Shown piece after piece: positions 17,083-25,763 of a DNA stretch of 64,000 bases; position 1 is the first letter of the stretch; each line of letters opens with the position of its first letter. The stretch spans positions 372,001-436,000 of the forward strand of contig CAWIKB010000009.1 of assembly GCA_963836605.1 (NCBI GenBank). Reading direction: 5' to 3'. The DNA is from Bog-473 sp963836605. Its GTDB lineage: Bacteria; Actinomycetota; Acidimicrobiia; Acidimicrobiales; RAAP-2. Position numbers and translations under genes: made by a program. The notes below the pieces were generated by a model. It saw only the letters and a list, made by a program, of their open reading frames with translations, had not been told where the DNA came from and made no database searches.

Positions 17083-18261
17083 TCACCCCCGAGGCAAACC
17101 GAGCACCCGCTCGCCCACCAGGGTGCGCTGGATCTCGTTGGTCCCGGCGAAGATCGACGACGCCTGGTAGTACAGCCACGACCGCTGCCACGCACCATCG
17201 GCCGGATTCCCCGGCGCGCCCTGCCACAGCGGCGCCTCGGCCCCGAGGACGTCCATGGCCGTCTGGTGCAGTCGTTTGGACATCTCGCTCCAGTAGAGCT
17301 TGAGGGCGCTGCCTTCGGGGCCGGGCTCCTCGCCCTTGGAGAGGCGGGTCAACGAGCGCCAGTTGAGGAGCTGGAAGAGCCGGACTTCGGTGGCCGCCTG
17401 CGCCAGCTGCTGCCGCAGGCGCCAGTTGTCGAAGCTGCCGTTGGCTCGGGCCAGGGCGAGGAGCTCGTCGATCAGTTGGGAGTGCATCACCAGTTGGCGG
17501 GGATTGACGCCACGTTCGTGGGCCAGCGTCGATCCGGCCACCGACCACCCCCGCCCTTCGTCGCCCACGCGCCGCGTTTCGGGGACGAACACCTCGTCCA
17601 TCTCCACCTCGTTGAACTCGGCCTCGCCCGTCGATTGCACCAGTGGGTGGACGGCCACCCCCTGGGAGTGCAGATCGATCACCAACGCGGTGATGCCCTG
17701 TTGGCGCTTCGGTGCATCGGGGTCCGAGCGGGCCAGGCACAGGCCCCAATCGGCGAACTGCGCATAGGAGGTCCACACCTTGCGCCCGGTCACCAGGTAG
17801 CCGCCCTCGACCGGGACGGCCCTGGTCGACAGCGAAGCCAGGTCGCTCCCGGCATCGGGCTCGCTGAAGAGCTGGCACCACAGCTCCTCGGCCGAGAGGA
17901 TGCGGGGGAGGAAGCGGGCACGTTGCTCTTCGGTCCCATGGGCCAGGAGCGTCGGGCCGACCAGATTGAGGCCGATCCGCCCGACCAGCTCGGGAGCCCG
18001 GGCCCGGGCCAGCTCCTCGATGACGACGTAGTTCTCGAGGGCGCCCAACCCGCGCCCGCCGACCGACGTGGGCCAGGTCACGCCCACCCACTTCGCCGCG
18101 GCCAGGTCGGACTGCCAGCGCCGCCCGAAGGCCACCGTCTCGGCCAGGTCGTCAAAGCGAGGTGGGAGGCCCTCGCCGTAGGGCCAGGGCAGGTGCTCCT
18201 TGAGCCAGGCGCGAATTTCGGCCCTGAGTGCTTCTTGCTCTGCCGTCGTGCGCAGGTTCAT
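17083..18261 (-). CDS. Acyl-CoA dehydrogenase (FadE family)
   Basis: A 392-residue acyl-CoA dehydrogenase of the second-half type of the fused enzyme at 4266. It has WCQLFSEPDAGSDLASLSTRA, the NAD(P)-independent FAD motif following it, VDLHSQGV, and a C-terminus AGTNEIQRTLVGERVLGLPRG. The start chosen is ATG 18261 (MNLRTTAEQEALR), because an upstream in-frame start six codons earlier adds residues unlike the family. It diverges from the acyl-CoA dehydrogenase at 18328 with 66 bases between and operator site 3 in the middle. That arrangement suggests the two products are made together, possibly as one complex. Confidence 0.93.
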   Translation of the reverse strand: MNLRTTAEQEALRAEIRAWLKEHLPWPYGEGLPPRFDDLAETVAFGRRWQSDLAAAKWVGVTWPTSVGGRGLGALENYVVIEELARARAPELVGRIGLNLVGPTLLAHGTEEQRARFLPRILSAEELWCQLFSEPDAGSDLASLSTRAVPVEGGYLVTGRKVWTSYAQFADWGLCLARSDPDAPKRQQGITALVIDLHSQGVAVHPLVQSTGEAEFNEVEMDEVFVPETRRVGDEGRGWSVAGSTLAHERGVNPRQLVMHSQLIDELLALARANGSFDNWRLRQQLAQAATEVRLFQLLNWRSLTRLSKGEEPGPEGSALKLYWSEMSKRLHQTAMDVLGAEAPLWQGAPGNPADGAWQRSWLYYQASSIFAGTNEIQRTLVGERVLGLPRG

Positions 18262-18293
18262 GCGGCGCCAGCATGACACAGCGTCGCATTAGG

Positions 18294-18307
18294 TGACGCT
18301 CGTGTCA
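18294..18307. promoter_or_regulatory. TGAC-N6-GTCA operator, site 3
   Basis: TGACGCTCGTGTCA, between two divergent acyl-CoA dehydrogenase genes: 32 bases from the minus start and 20 from the plus start. A looser half-match (TGACACAGCGTCG, spacing five) lies at 18274 towards the minus gene and might be a second contact. Confidence 0.72.
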
Positions 18308-18327
18308 GAGACGTAGAGTCCCGCTCC

Positions 18328-19482
18328 GTGGACTTCGACCTCTCCGCTGATCAGGAGGCCTTGCGCGATGCCGCGGGCGTGCTCCTCGAACGATTTGCCG
18401 GTCATGATGCCCTGCGGGCCCGTGTGGGCGCCGGCGTGCTCGTCGGCACTCTTCCGGGGACCGCCGACCCGCCCGATCAGGGCGCGGACGGTGCCCCCGC
18501 GGGCTTCGACCGAACCGCCTGGTCCGCCATGGCCGATCAGGGCTGGTTGGCGCTCGAGCTCCCCGAGAACGAGGGAGGACTGGGGTTGGGCATGGTCGAG
18601 GTCGCCGTGCTGTGCGAACAGATCGGACAGCGGCTCGTGGCGGCTCCGTTCCTTCCCACCATGCTGGCTCTGGGGGCCCTGTGCCAACCCGAGGCGCGCG
18701 CGCTCGAGAGCACCGGACGCTGGCGAGCCGCGCTCTCCGAGGGCACCGCCATCGGGTGCCTGGCCTTTGCGCCCGGAGCGGGGCTCAGGGTCAGCGACGA
18801 CGGTGGCGAGGTGCACCTCGACGGGAAGGTCCCGCCCACTCTGTACGCGCCTTCGGCGGACGTCGCGGTGGTGGTGGCGAACGACGCGACGTATGCCGTC
18901 GACCTGGCCGCACACGGTCAGCCCGAACCCCTCTCGGCCATGGACCGCACGCGCGAACTCGGCGCCCTCGAATTCTCCCGGACACCGGCGGTGCGGATCG
19001 GGGGCGCCGATGCCAGCACGATGTTGGCGGACCGGGCCGCCACCGGTTGCAGTGCCGAGATGCTCGGCGCGGCCGAACACGTGCTCAACGTGACGGTGGC
19101 GTACGCCAAGGACCGGGTGCAGTTCGGCAAGCCCATCGGCTCGTTCCAGGCGATCAAGCACATGCTGGCCGACGCCCTGGTCGATCTCGAGGGCATGCGT
19201 TCGACCGCGTACTACGCGGCATGGTGCGTCGGGGCAGACGATCCGGAGCGGTCACTGGCCGCCAGCATGGCCAAATCGTGGTGCTCGGATGCGGCGAAGC
19301 GCATCATGGCGGCCGGCCTGCAGGTGCACGGCGGCATCGGCTTCACCTGGGAGCACGATATGCATCTCTACGTGAAGCGGTCCCAGCTCGACCAGGTCAG
19401 CTTCGGCGACGCCCCCTCCCACCGTGATCGCATCGCCGCGCTGCTCGAGGAGCGATTGCTCTCGGGCCAGCCGATCGCCTGA
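18328..19482 (+). CDS. Acyl-CoA dehydrogenase (FadE family, first-half type)
   Basis: A 384-residue acyl-CoA dehydrogenase starting at GTG 18328 (MDFDLSADQEALRDAA). Its C-terminal third has FGKPIGSFQAIKHMLAD and VHGGIGFTWEHDMHLYVKR, the same signature found in the first half of the fused enzyme at 4266. The middle is less conserved than in ordinary acyl-CoA dehydrogenases. In actinobacterial steroid catabolism, enzymes of this kind form alpha2-beta2 heterotetramers with the other type. The divergent gene at 18261 is the obvious partner. Ends next to a short tandem-repeat array. Confidence 0.92.
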   Translation: MDFDLSADQEALRDAAGVLLERFAGHDALRARVGAGVLVGTLPGTADPPDQGADGAPAGFDRTAWSAMADQGWLALELPENEGGLGLGMVEVAVLCEQIGQRLVAAPFLPTMLALGALCQPEARALESTGRWRAALSEGTAIGCLAFAPGAGLRVSDDGGEVHLDGKVPPTLYAPSADVAVVVANDATYAVDLAAHGQPEPLSAMDRTRELGALEFSRTPAVRIGGADASTMLADRAATGCSAEMLGAAEHVLNVTVAYAKDRVQFGKPIGSFQAIKHMLADALVDLEGMRSTAYYAAWCVGADDPERSLAASMAKSWCSDAAKRIMAAGLQVHGGIGFTWEHDMHLYVKRSQLDQVSFGDAPSHRDRIAALLEERLLSGQPIA

Positions 19483-19484
19483 GT

Positions 19485-19557
19485 CACGCACAACAACGGA
19501 AGCACGAACACCACAGAGGCACGCACAACGCCGAAGGCACGAACAACTACGAAGAGG
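19485..19557 (+). repeat. Four-unit imperfect tandem repeat
   Basis: Four consecutive units of 17-20 bases all begin CACG(C/A)ACA: 19485-19502, 19503-19519, 19520-19537 and 19538-19557. The units end in GAAG, GAGG or GAAGG. Units 1 and 3 share CACGCACAAC and units 2 and 4 share CACGAACA, so a two-unit block may itself have duplicated. It fills the gap between two convergent genes and runs into the last codons of the minus-strand gene. Confidence 0.75.
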
Positions 19558-20164
19558 TCACCACCGGCGTCCGGGATCCGTTGATGCGGAGCAGGTGCAG
19601 GGTCTCCTGCTCTGAGACGCTGACGGTCGACTGGCCGGGTGTGCTCGATGCCACATTGGCGTGCAGCGAGAGCTCGAGCAGGGTGAGATAGCCGTTGCGG
19701 ATGAACGCAGTCTCCTTCACGTTGCCCGCGAGCGTGTTGGGCTGCCCTTGCCGAGCGGAGAATGCCTTGATCGTCTCGGTTCGATCGAACGCTGATCCGT
19801 TGTGGACCCAATCGGCCGATCCGGCGGTCACGGCGGCGTACTGAGCGAGCTCCGTCGCCGTTTCGTTCTCGGGGATCGTCTTGGTGAGGTGCGGTCTCGG
19901 CACGGCTCGAGTGATCACAATGCGATCAGGGGAGTTGTAGGTGATCACGAGCACCTCGTCCTGCGCCCCCCTCTGCTGTGACGAGACCGTGTGGGTGGAG
20001 ACGCTCATGGAGAACTGGTTGGCAGAGAAGGTCTCGATGGTGCCGTTGTGTACCGTCAGACTGGCCGTGCTTGGTGCCGAGAAGAGCGCCCACACGGCGA
20101 AACCGATGGTCAAGACGGCGAGGGTGGTCAAAAGGACCACCGGAACGAGGCGGTGAGGGGTCAC
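19547..20164 (-). CDS. Membrane-anchored protein of unknown function
   Basis: I do not recognise this 205-residue protein. It begins (GTG 20164) with MTPHRLVPVV and one strong hydrophobic segment at about 6-28 (VVLLTTLAVLTIGFAVWALF), followed by an extracytoplasmic beta-rich domain. That domain has repeated Thr/Ser/Val-rich strands (FSMSVSTHTVSS, VLVITYNSPDRIVITRAV) and ends in a short Ser/Thr tail. There is no lipobox and no Cys. It lies 48 bases downstream of the frameshifted CoA ligase on the same strand, so it may be co-transcribed. The fold could be a lipid- or substrate-binding domain, but nothing in the sequence shows that. Confidence 0.7.
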   Translation of the reverse strand: MTPHRLVPVVLLTTLAVLTIGFAVWALFSAPSTASLTVHNGTIETFSANQFSMSVSTHTVSSQQRGAQDEVLVITYNSPDRIVITRAVPRPHLTKTIPENETATELAQYAAVTAGSADWVHNGSAFDRTETIKAFSARQGQPNTLAGNVKETAFIRNGYLTLLELSLHANVASSTPGQSTVSVSEQETLHLLRINGSRTPVVTSS

Positions 20165-20212
20165 CGTCGTACGCTATCCCGACATCCCGGGCGCACCGTG
20201 CCGTCTGCTGCC

Positions 20213-21749
20213 CTACCGGAGCCGGGTAGCCGCCCGGGCCGCCTGGTGTTGCAGCGCGGCCCGATCGGGCTTTCCCGAGCCGAGGAGCGGGAGCTGGTCC
20301 AACCGTTCCACCCGTTCGGGTGTCTTGAACTTGGCCATGCCCCGCTCGGCAAACCACGATCGGCAGGCTGTCAGATCGAAGGAATCGTCGGCCACCACGT
20401 AGGCCGCCACCCGTTCGCCCATGAGCGGGTCCGGATAGCCGACCACGACGGCTTGGCGAACGGCCGCGTGGGCTTCGAGGGCCGCTTCGACCTCCGATGC
20501 CGAGATGTTCTCGCCCCCGCGGATGATGACGTCCTTGAGGCGCCCGACGATGCGGAGCCACCCCGCCGCGTCGACCGTGGCCAGGTCGCCGGTGCGAAAC
20601 CAGCCGCCGGGGGCAAGGACGGCGGACGTCTGCTCCCGGTCGGCGTAGCCGGCGAACATCTCGGGGCCGCGCACCCAGAGTTCGCCGCGTTGCCCGGTGG
20701 CCACCACTTCGCCGCTCGCGGGCTCCACTACCCGGAGCTCGACCAGCCCCACGGCCCGTCCGTCGGTGTCCCGCGCCTTCTCGAACGGATCGTCGTTGGT
20801 GCTGGTCGTCACGGTCGGCGCTTCGGTGGAGCCGTAGGTGCGCTTCACCCGGCAGCGGAACGCCTCTGCCGTGTCCTCCACGAAGGTCGGCGTGACCGAG
20901 GCCCCACCGCTCGAGACCAGGCGGATGGACGACACATCGAGTCGGGACGCACCGGGGGTCGTCCAGGGCAGCCGCCATGGCGACGAAGAAGGTCGGCGGC
21001 CCGGCCAAGAAGCTGACCCGTTCGCGAGCCACCAAGCCGAGGGCCTCGCCCGGGTCGAACCGGCGCACCAACACGGCCCGCAGGCCCGCGGCACCGGGGA
21101 CGAGCACGCCGTTGAGCAGTCCCGAGATATGGGCCATGGGCGCCGGCATCAGCACCGCGTCGCGGTTTCCCAGACCGTGGACCCGGACCATCAAGGTCGC
21201 CTTCCAGCTCAGCCCCCGGTGGGTGTGGAGTACGGCTTTGGGGGTGCCGGTCGAGCCCGAGGTGAAGAGGACGACCGCGACGTCGGAGGGGCGGAGGGCG
21301 CACGAGCCGGGGGCGACCGGTTGATCGCCCATCAGTGCGTCCAGCGCCGCCGGGTCCGAGAGGGCCTCGGGGCCCACCTCCACGGTGAGGGCAGGTTCGA
21401 TCTGCGCCAGGGCACGCTCGACGTCCGCCGAACCGAACGAGTGGAGCACCGGCGCGGCCACCGCTCCCATGCGCCAGCAGGCTCGGGTGAGCACGGCGGC
21501 GGCCAGGCAGTTGGGCAATTGCCAGGCCACCGACTGGCCCTTCCGGACGCCCCGGGCGCGCAGACCGCCGGCCACCCGGGCCACCAGGTCCTCTACGGCA
21601 CCGGCGCTGAGCCTGGTCGCCCCGTCGACGATCTCGCCTCCACCGGCCAAGATAAGCGCATCGAGCGTGGGGACGTCCCACGGGCCCTGGGGCCGACGGT
21701 AGGCGCGGGCCTGACTCGGGACCCAGGTGGCGCGGAGGCGTGCGGTCAC
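20213..21749 (-). pseudogene. Acyl-CoA synthetase (AMP-forming) broken by one extra base
   Basis: Reading from GTG 21749, an adenylate-forming enzyme runs in one frame through the AMP-binding motif VVLFTSGSTGTPKAVLHTH. It continues to about 20960 and then into a frame (ending 20213) that holds the rest of the family: KRTYGSTEAPTVT, GWFRTGDLATVDAAGWLRI, RLKDVIIRGGENISASEVEA and the C-terminal Lys in GSGKPDRAALQ. The switch falls at a run of five G on the plus strand (20954-20958); removing one G restores a single protein of about 510 residues. Everything else is conserved, so a sequencing error or a very recent mutation is likely. It diverges from the acyl-CoA dehydrogenase at 21815 across operator site 4. 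Confidence 0.85.
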
Positions 21750-21780
21750 GGACGGACCATAGTGTCAACCCCAACTAACG

Positions 21781-21794
21781 TGACGCCGATGTCA
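21781..21794. promoter_or_regulatory. TGAC-N6-GTCA operator, site 4
   Basis: TGACGCCGATGTCA, 20 bases before the plus-strand acyl-CoA dehydrogenase start and 31 bases from the minus-strand ligase start. Same geometry as site 3. Confidence 0.72.
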
Positions 21795-21814
21795 GGGAGC
21801 ACGCGGGGACTTCG

Positions 21815-22957
21815 GTGGACCTCGCACTGAGGGCCGAGGACGAGGTCTTCGCCGGGTCACTGCGTGAGTGGCTGTCGGCCCATGCCCAGCGGCCGCCCGC
21901 CTTTGCCGACGTGGCCGATGAGGTCGCCTGGGGGCGCCGGTGGCAGGCCACGCTGGCGGCCGAGCGCTGGGTGGGCGTGCACTGGCCGACCGCCTACGGG
22001 GGCCGGAGTGCCACGCCGGTGCAGGTGGCGCTGTACCAGACCGAGTACGCCCGCTCGCAGGCACCCCAACCGGTGAACCGGGTGGGCATCAACCTGGTGG
22101 GTCCGACCCTCTTGGCCCACGGCACCGAGGACCAGCGGCTGCGCTACCTGCCCCCCATCCTCTCGGCCGAGGAGATCTGGTGCCAGCTGTTCAGCGAGCC
22201 TGACGCCGGGAGCGACCTGGCCTCACTCTCGACCTCGGGTGTCCCGGTCGAGGGTGGGTACCTCGTGACGGGGCGCAAGGTGTGGACGTCCTACGCCCAA
22301 TTCGCCACGTGGGGGCTCTGCCTGGCCCGCACCGAGCGTGACGCCGCGGTACGCCAGCAGGGCATCACCGCCCTGATCGTCGACATGAAGGACCCGGGGA
22401 TCGAGGTCCGCCCCCTGGTGCAGCTGACCGGCGACAGCGAGTTCAACGAGGTCTTCCTCACCGATGTCTTCGTGCCGGCCGAGCACGTCGTCGGGCGGGA
22501 AGGGCAAGGGTGGACCGTCGCCGGTTCGACGCTGGCCCACGAACGGGGCACCAACTTTCCCTTCAAGGAACAGGTGGTGCACGAGACCTATCTGGCCCGT
22601 CTCTTCGACGAGGCGCGCGGCAACGGGGCGCTCGACGATCCCTTGGTGGCCGACGCGCTGGCGCAGTCGTACATCGACCTCCAGGTGCTCCGTCTGCACA
22701 ATCTCCGCACCCTCACGCGTCTGGGGCGGGGGGAGGAGCCCGGTCCCGAATCGAGTTGGGTCAAGCTCATGTGGACCGCCATGACGCAGCACCTCTCGGA
22801 GACCGGCCTGGCCGTGACGGGTCGCGACCCGACGGCCTCGCTGGCGGGACCCTGGGCGCGTCAGTGGCTGTGGAGCCGCGCCGCCAGCATCGCCGGGGGC
22901 ACGTCGGAGATCCAGCGTGACATCATCGCGGGAAGGATCCTGGGACTGCCCCGCTGA
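21815..22957 (+). CDS. Acyl-CoA dehydrogenase (FadE family)
   Basis: A 380-residue acyl-CoA dehydrogenase from GTG 21815 (MDLALRAEDEVFAGSL). It closely resembles the one at 17083-18261: both share GRRWQ(A/S), WVGV(H/T)WPT, RVEGGYLVTGRKVWTSYAQFA-like segments and WCQLFSEPDAGSDLASLST. The C-terminal signature is AGGTSEIQRDIIAGRILGLP. It therefore belongs to the second-half type of the fused enzyme. Monocistronic on the plus strand, with the hydantoinase gene converging 64 bases downstream. The two similar genes may be paralogues with different chain specificity. Confidence 0.93.
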   Translation: MDLALRAEDEVFAGSLREWLSAHAQRPPAFADVADEVAWGRRWQATLAAERWVGVHWPTAYGGRSATPVQVALYQTEYARSQAPQPVNRVGINLVGPTLLAHGTEDQRLRYLPPILSAEEIWCQLFSEPDAGSDLASLSTSGVPVEGGYLVTGRKVWTSYAQFATWGLCLARTERDAAVRQQGITALIVDMKDPGIEVRPLVQLTGDSEFNEVFLTDVFVPAEHVVGREGQGWTVAGSTLAHERGTNFPFKEQVVHETYLARLFDEARGNGALDDPLVADALAQSYIDLQVLRLHNLRTLTRLGRGEEPGPESSWVKLMWTAMTQHLSETGLAVTGRDPTASLAGPWARQWLWSRAASIAGGTSEIQRDIIAGRILGLPR

Positions 22958-23021
22958 GCCGTGGCCTCCGGCCGGGCGGCCGACCGAGGCGGCGGGACGC
23001 GGTGGGACGCGGTGGGACCTT

Positions 23022-25103
23022 CTATTGGTCGATGGCGATGTCGTAGTTGCCGTGCCGGTCGAGGCGGGCCGCATCCCCCGGTGCCAGCACCACCACCGTG
23101 AAGGGCTCTTCGATGAGGGCCGGTCCCACGACGACCGCCCCGGCCCCGAGGGCGGACCCGTCGTAGGTGGCCACGTCCATGAACCCCTCGCCGAAGTGAA
23201 CAGGGCGTGAGCCGGTGCGGGCCTCGGCGGCGTCGGTCACCGTTCCCATCTTGGCCAGCACGGGGGGCTTGGGCGTCGCACCCCGGTTGACCAACCTGAT
23301 GCCCCGTACCAGCGGCTGCTGGGTGGGGAAGGCGAAGCCGCGACTGGCCTCGTGCTGACGGTGGAAGCGGTCGGCCAGGTCGAGCAGGTGGTCTTCGGCC
23401 AGTCCCTCGCCCTCGGGGATCGGCACCGACATGTCGAAGTTCTGGCCGTGGTAGCACATCTGCGCGAAGAGGTCGCTCTGTACCGTGCCTTCGCCCAGTC
23501 GGGCCGGCGCCAGTTCCTCCGCGGCCTCCGCTCTCAATTCCGACGCCAACTGTCGCACCCGCGCCAGGTCGATGTCGGAGAGCTTGACCACGTAGGCCCG
23601 CATGAGGTCCACCACGTAGTCCGAGACCAGGAGTCCCAGGGCGGAAAAGGCCGGCGAGGCCTTGGGCACCAGCACTCGGTCGATGCCCAACTCACGGGCC
23701 TGAGCCCACGCGTGGACGGGCCCGCCGCCGCCGTAGGCGATGAGGGACATGGTGCGGGGATCGGCCCCGTGCTGGGAGAGCACCTTGCGCACCGCGTTGG
23801 CCATGTTGGCATTGACGATGCGCTGGATCGACCATGCCGCGTCCTCGACGCTCAGTCCCATGGGCCCGGCCACGTCGAGCCCGATGGCGGCCCGCCCCGC
23901 CTCGACGTCGAGCTCCATGCGGCCACCGGCGAACCCCTTGGAGGGGAGGTAGCCGAGCGCAGCGTCGCTGTCGGTCACCGTCGCCAACACGCCTCCCCGG
24001 CCGTAGCACACGGGACCGGGGAAGGAACCGGCCGAGTCCGGACCGACGAGAAGGGCGCCCTGGCGGACGCGGGCGATGGAACCCCCACCGGCGCCGACGC
24101 TGTGGATGTCGACCATCGGGAGGTTGACGTAGTAGCGGTGGCGCCAGTTCCAGTCGGTGGCCACGGCCGGTTGGCTGTTCTGCACCAGGCAGACGTCATA
24201 GGACGTGCCGCCCATGTCGGCCGCCACGAAATCGCGCACGCCGCTCCGACCGGCGGCGATGGCGGCGGCCATGACCCCGCCGGTTGGTCCCGATCCGAGG
24301 AGCGACACGGCCCGCTTGTTGACGGACTGCGGGGGCATCACGCCGCCGCTCGACTGCATCAGGACGATCTGTCCCTCGAAGCCGGAGAGGCGCAGCTGCT
24401 CCACCAGGCGATCGATGTAGGCTGAGATCCTCGGCGCCACGTAGGCATTGACCAGCGTGGTGGACGTCCGCTCGAACTCGGGGGCCCGGGGCAGGACCTC
24501 GTGGGAGAGCGAGATGTGCCGGACGTCGGGGAACTCCTCGAGAATGAGCTCGCGGGCCCGGCGTTCGTGAGCCGGATTGACGAAACTGAAGAGGAAGCAC
24601 ACGGCGATCGACTCCACCCCCAGCTTCCGGAGGCGCTGGACCCCCCGCCGCACCGCCGCCTCGTCGAGGGTCAGTACCACGTTGCCCTCGAAATCGCAGC
24701 GCTCGGGAATCGGGATGCGGGCCCGCCGCCGGGAAATGGGGTCGGGCGGGGGATAGGCCGGATCCCAGATGTTCTCCTTGTGGTCCCGGCGCAGCTCGAT
24801 CTCGTCCCGGTGTCCCTCGGTGGCCAAGAGGCCGGTGGCGGCGCCGCTCATCTCGATCATGGTGTTGTCTGCGGTGGTGGTGCCGTGGACGAATGCTTCC
24901 AGGGCGTGGCAGAAGGCGGCGCGGTCGATCCCGAAACCGGCGGCCAGCTGGCCGATCCCGGTCAGCACCCCCACAGACTGGTCGTCGGGCGTGGTCGGGG
25001 TCTTGTCCAGGACCACCTGGCCGTCAGGGGTGATGCAGATGAGGTCGGTGAACGTGCCACCCACATCGACCCCAACCCGGTAACCACCCTGCGCCATGCT
25101 CAT
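23022..25103 (-). CDS. Hydantoinase/oxoprolinase family subunit A
   Basis: A 693-residue HyuA-type ATPase. The N-terminal actin-like phosphate motif GVDVGGTFTDLICI is at about 10-23, ADMGGTSYDVCLVQ at about 295-308, and SVGAGGGSIARV at about 338-349; the C-terminal domain is complete. Family members hydrolyse ATP while opening cyclic imides or carboxylating ketones, normally with a HyuB partner encoded next door. No HyuB gene is in the window, which is unusual. ATG at 25103, with an alternative Met two codons on. It diverges from the gluconate-dehydrogenase-like pair at 25200 across operator site 5. Confidence 0.93.
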   Translation of the reverse strand: MSMAQGGYRVGVDVGGTFTDLICITPDGQVVLDKTPTTPDDQSVGVLTGIGQLAAGFGIDRAAFCHALEAFVHGTTTADNTMIEMSGAATGLLATEGHRDEIELRRDHKENIWDPAYPPPDPISRRRARIPIPERCDFEGNVVLTLDEAAVRRGVQRLRKLGVESIAVCFLFSFVNPAHERRARELILEEFPDVRHISLSHEVLPRAPEFERTSTTLVNAYVAPRISAYIDRLVEQLRLSGFEGQIVLMQSSGGVMPPQSVNKRAVSLLGSGPTGGVMAAAIAAGRSGVRDFVAADMGGTSYDVCLVQNSQPAVATDWNWRHRYYVNLPMVDIHSVGAGGGSIARVRQGALLVGPDSAGSFPGPVCYGRGGVLATVTDSDAALGYLPSKGFAGGRMELDVEAGRAAIGLDVAGPMGLSVEDAAWSIQRIVNANMANAVRKVLSQHGADPRTMSLIAYGGGGPVHAWAQARELGIDRVLVPKASPAFSALGLLVSDYVVDLMRAYVVKLSDIDLARVRQLASELRAEAAEELAPARLGEGTVQSDLFAQMCYHGQNFDMSVPIPEGEGLAEDHLLDLADRFHRQHEASRGFAFPTQQPLVRGIRLVNRGATPKPPVLAKMGTVTDAAEARTGSRPVHFGEGFMDVATYDGSALGAGAVVVGPALIEEPFTVVVLAPGDAARLDRHGNYDIAIDQ

Positions 25104-25152
25104 CCTCCCCGCGGCCGGCAGATCTGCATCCGGCGAAGCGCCGATCCTAACC

Positions 25153-25166
25153 TGACAGCGGCGTCA
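25153..25166. promoter_or_regulatory. TGAC-N6-GTCA operator, site 5
   Basis: TGACAGCGGCGTCA with the outer C/G also symmetric (CTGAC/GTCAG). It is 49 bases from the hydantoinase start and 33 bases from the plus-strand start at 25200. Confidence 0.7.
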
Positions 25167-25199
25167 GCAATTGGAGGAGCCACAAGCTACCGTGCACTG

Positions 25200-25763
25200 A
25201 TGCCCGTCTGGTTCAACGACACCGATTACGCCACCCTTCGTGCCGCTTGCTCCCAAATGATGCCCTCTGACCAGGACACTCCGGGAGCCGAGGAAGCAGG
25301 CGTAGCCGACTACATCGACACGCTCCTGGGTGCGTTCACTTTCGATCCGCCCCGGATATGGGCCGGCGGCCCGACATCGGGGCGGATGGGCGGGGCCGCC
25401 TGCTTCACCGCATTCCATCACCTCACCCGACTGGACGAGCTGGCCTGGCGCATGAGGATCGAGGGGTCATTGGGACGACCCGAGCGCGAGTTCAACGGAC
25501 CGGTGACCGGCCTCCAGGAGCACTATCGCCGCGGGCTCGCCGCGCTGGGGGAGGATTTCACCGACGTCGACGGCAAGGAGCAACGCCGGCGGCTCCGGGC
25601 CGACGAGGAATTCCGGACCATGCTGTGGGGCCACTGCTGCGAAGGCATGTACGGCGCACCGGAGTACGGCGGCAACAAGGGCGGGATCGGTTGGTCCTCC
25701 ATAGGGATGGAGGGGGACGTGCAGCCACGGGGCTTCAGCGACGCCGAGGTATCGGGACCATGA
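25200..25763 (+). CDS. Gluconate 2-dehydrogenase subunit 3-like protein
   Basis: A 187-residue protein resembling the small subunit (subunit 3) of membrane-bound GMC dehydrogenases. It has YATLRAACSQMMPSDQDTPGA near the start, GVADYIDTLL, and a conserved WGHCCEGMYGAPEYGGN segment near residues 140-160. Family members usually carry a Tat signal and export their partner; no twin-arginine signal is visible here, so the complex is probably cytoplasmic or membrane-associated from inside. ATG 25200 begins just after operator site 5. Its stop overlaps the ATG of the GMC subunit by 4 bases, as expected for a two-subunit enzyme. Confidence 0.85.
   Translation: MPVWFNDTDYATLRAACSQMMPSDQDTPGAEEAGVADYIDTLLGAFTFDPPRIWAGGPTSGRMGGAACFTAFHHLTRLDELAWRMRIEGSLGRPEREFNGPVTGLQEHYRRGLAALGEDFTDVDGKEQRRRLRADEEFRTMLWGHCCEGMYGAPEYGGNKGGIGWSSIGMEGDVQPRGFSDAEVSGP

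Noticed and set aside
16195..18276. A long plus-strand open frame of 693 codons opposite the enoyl-CoA hydratase and acyl-CoA dehydrogenase
   Set aside because: Its translation has no family motifs and is the antisense of two well-conserved genes; high GC makes such frames common.
19485..19557. CRISPR array
   Set aside because: Units are contiguous without spacers and vary in length; no cas genes are present.
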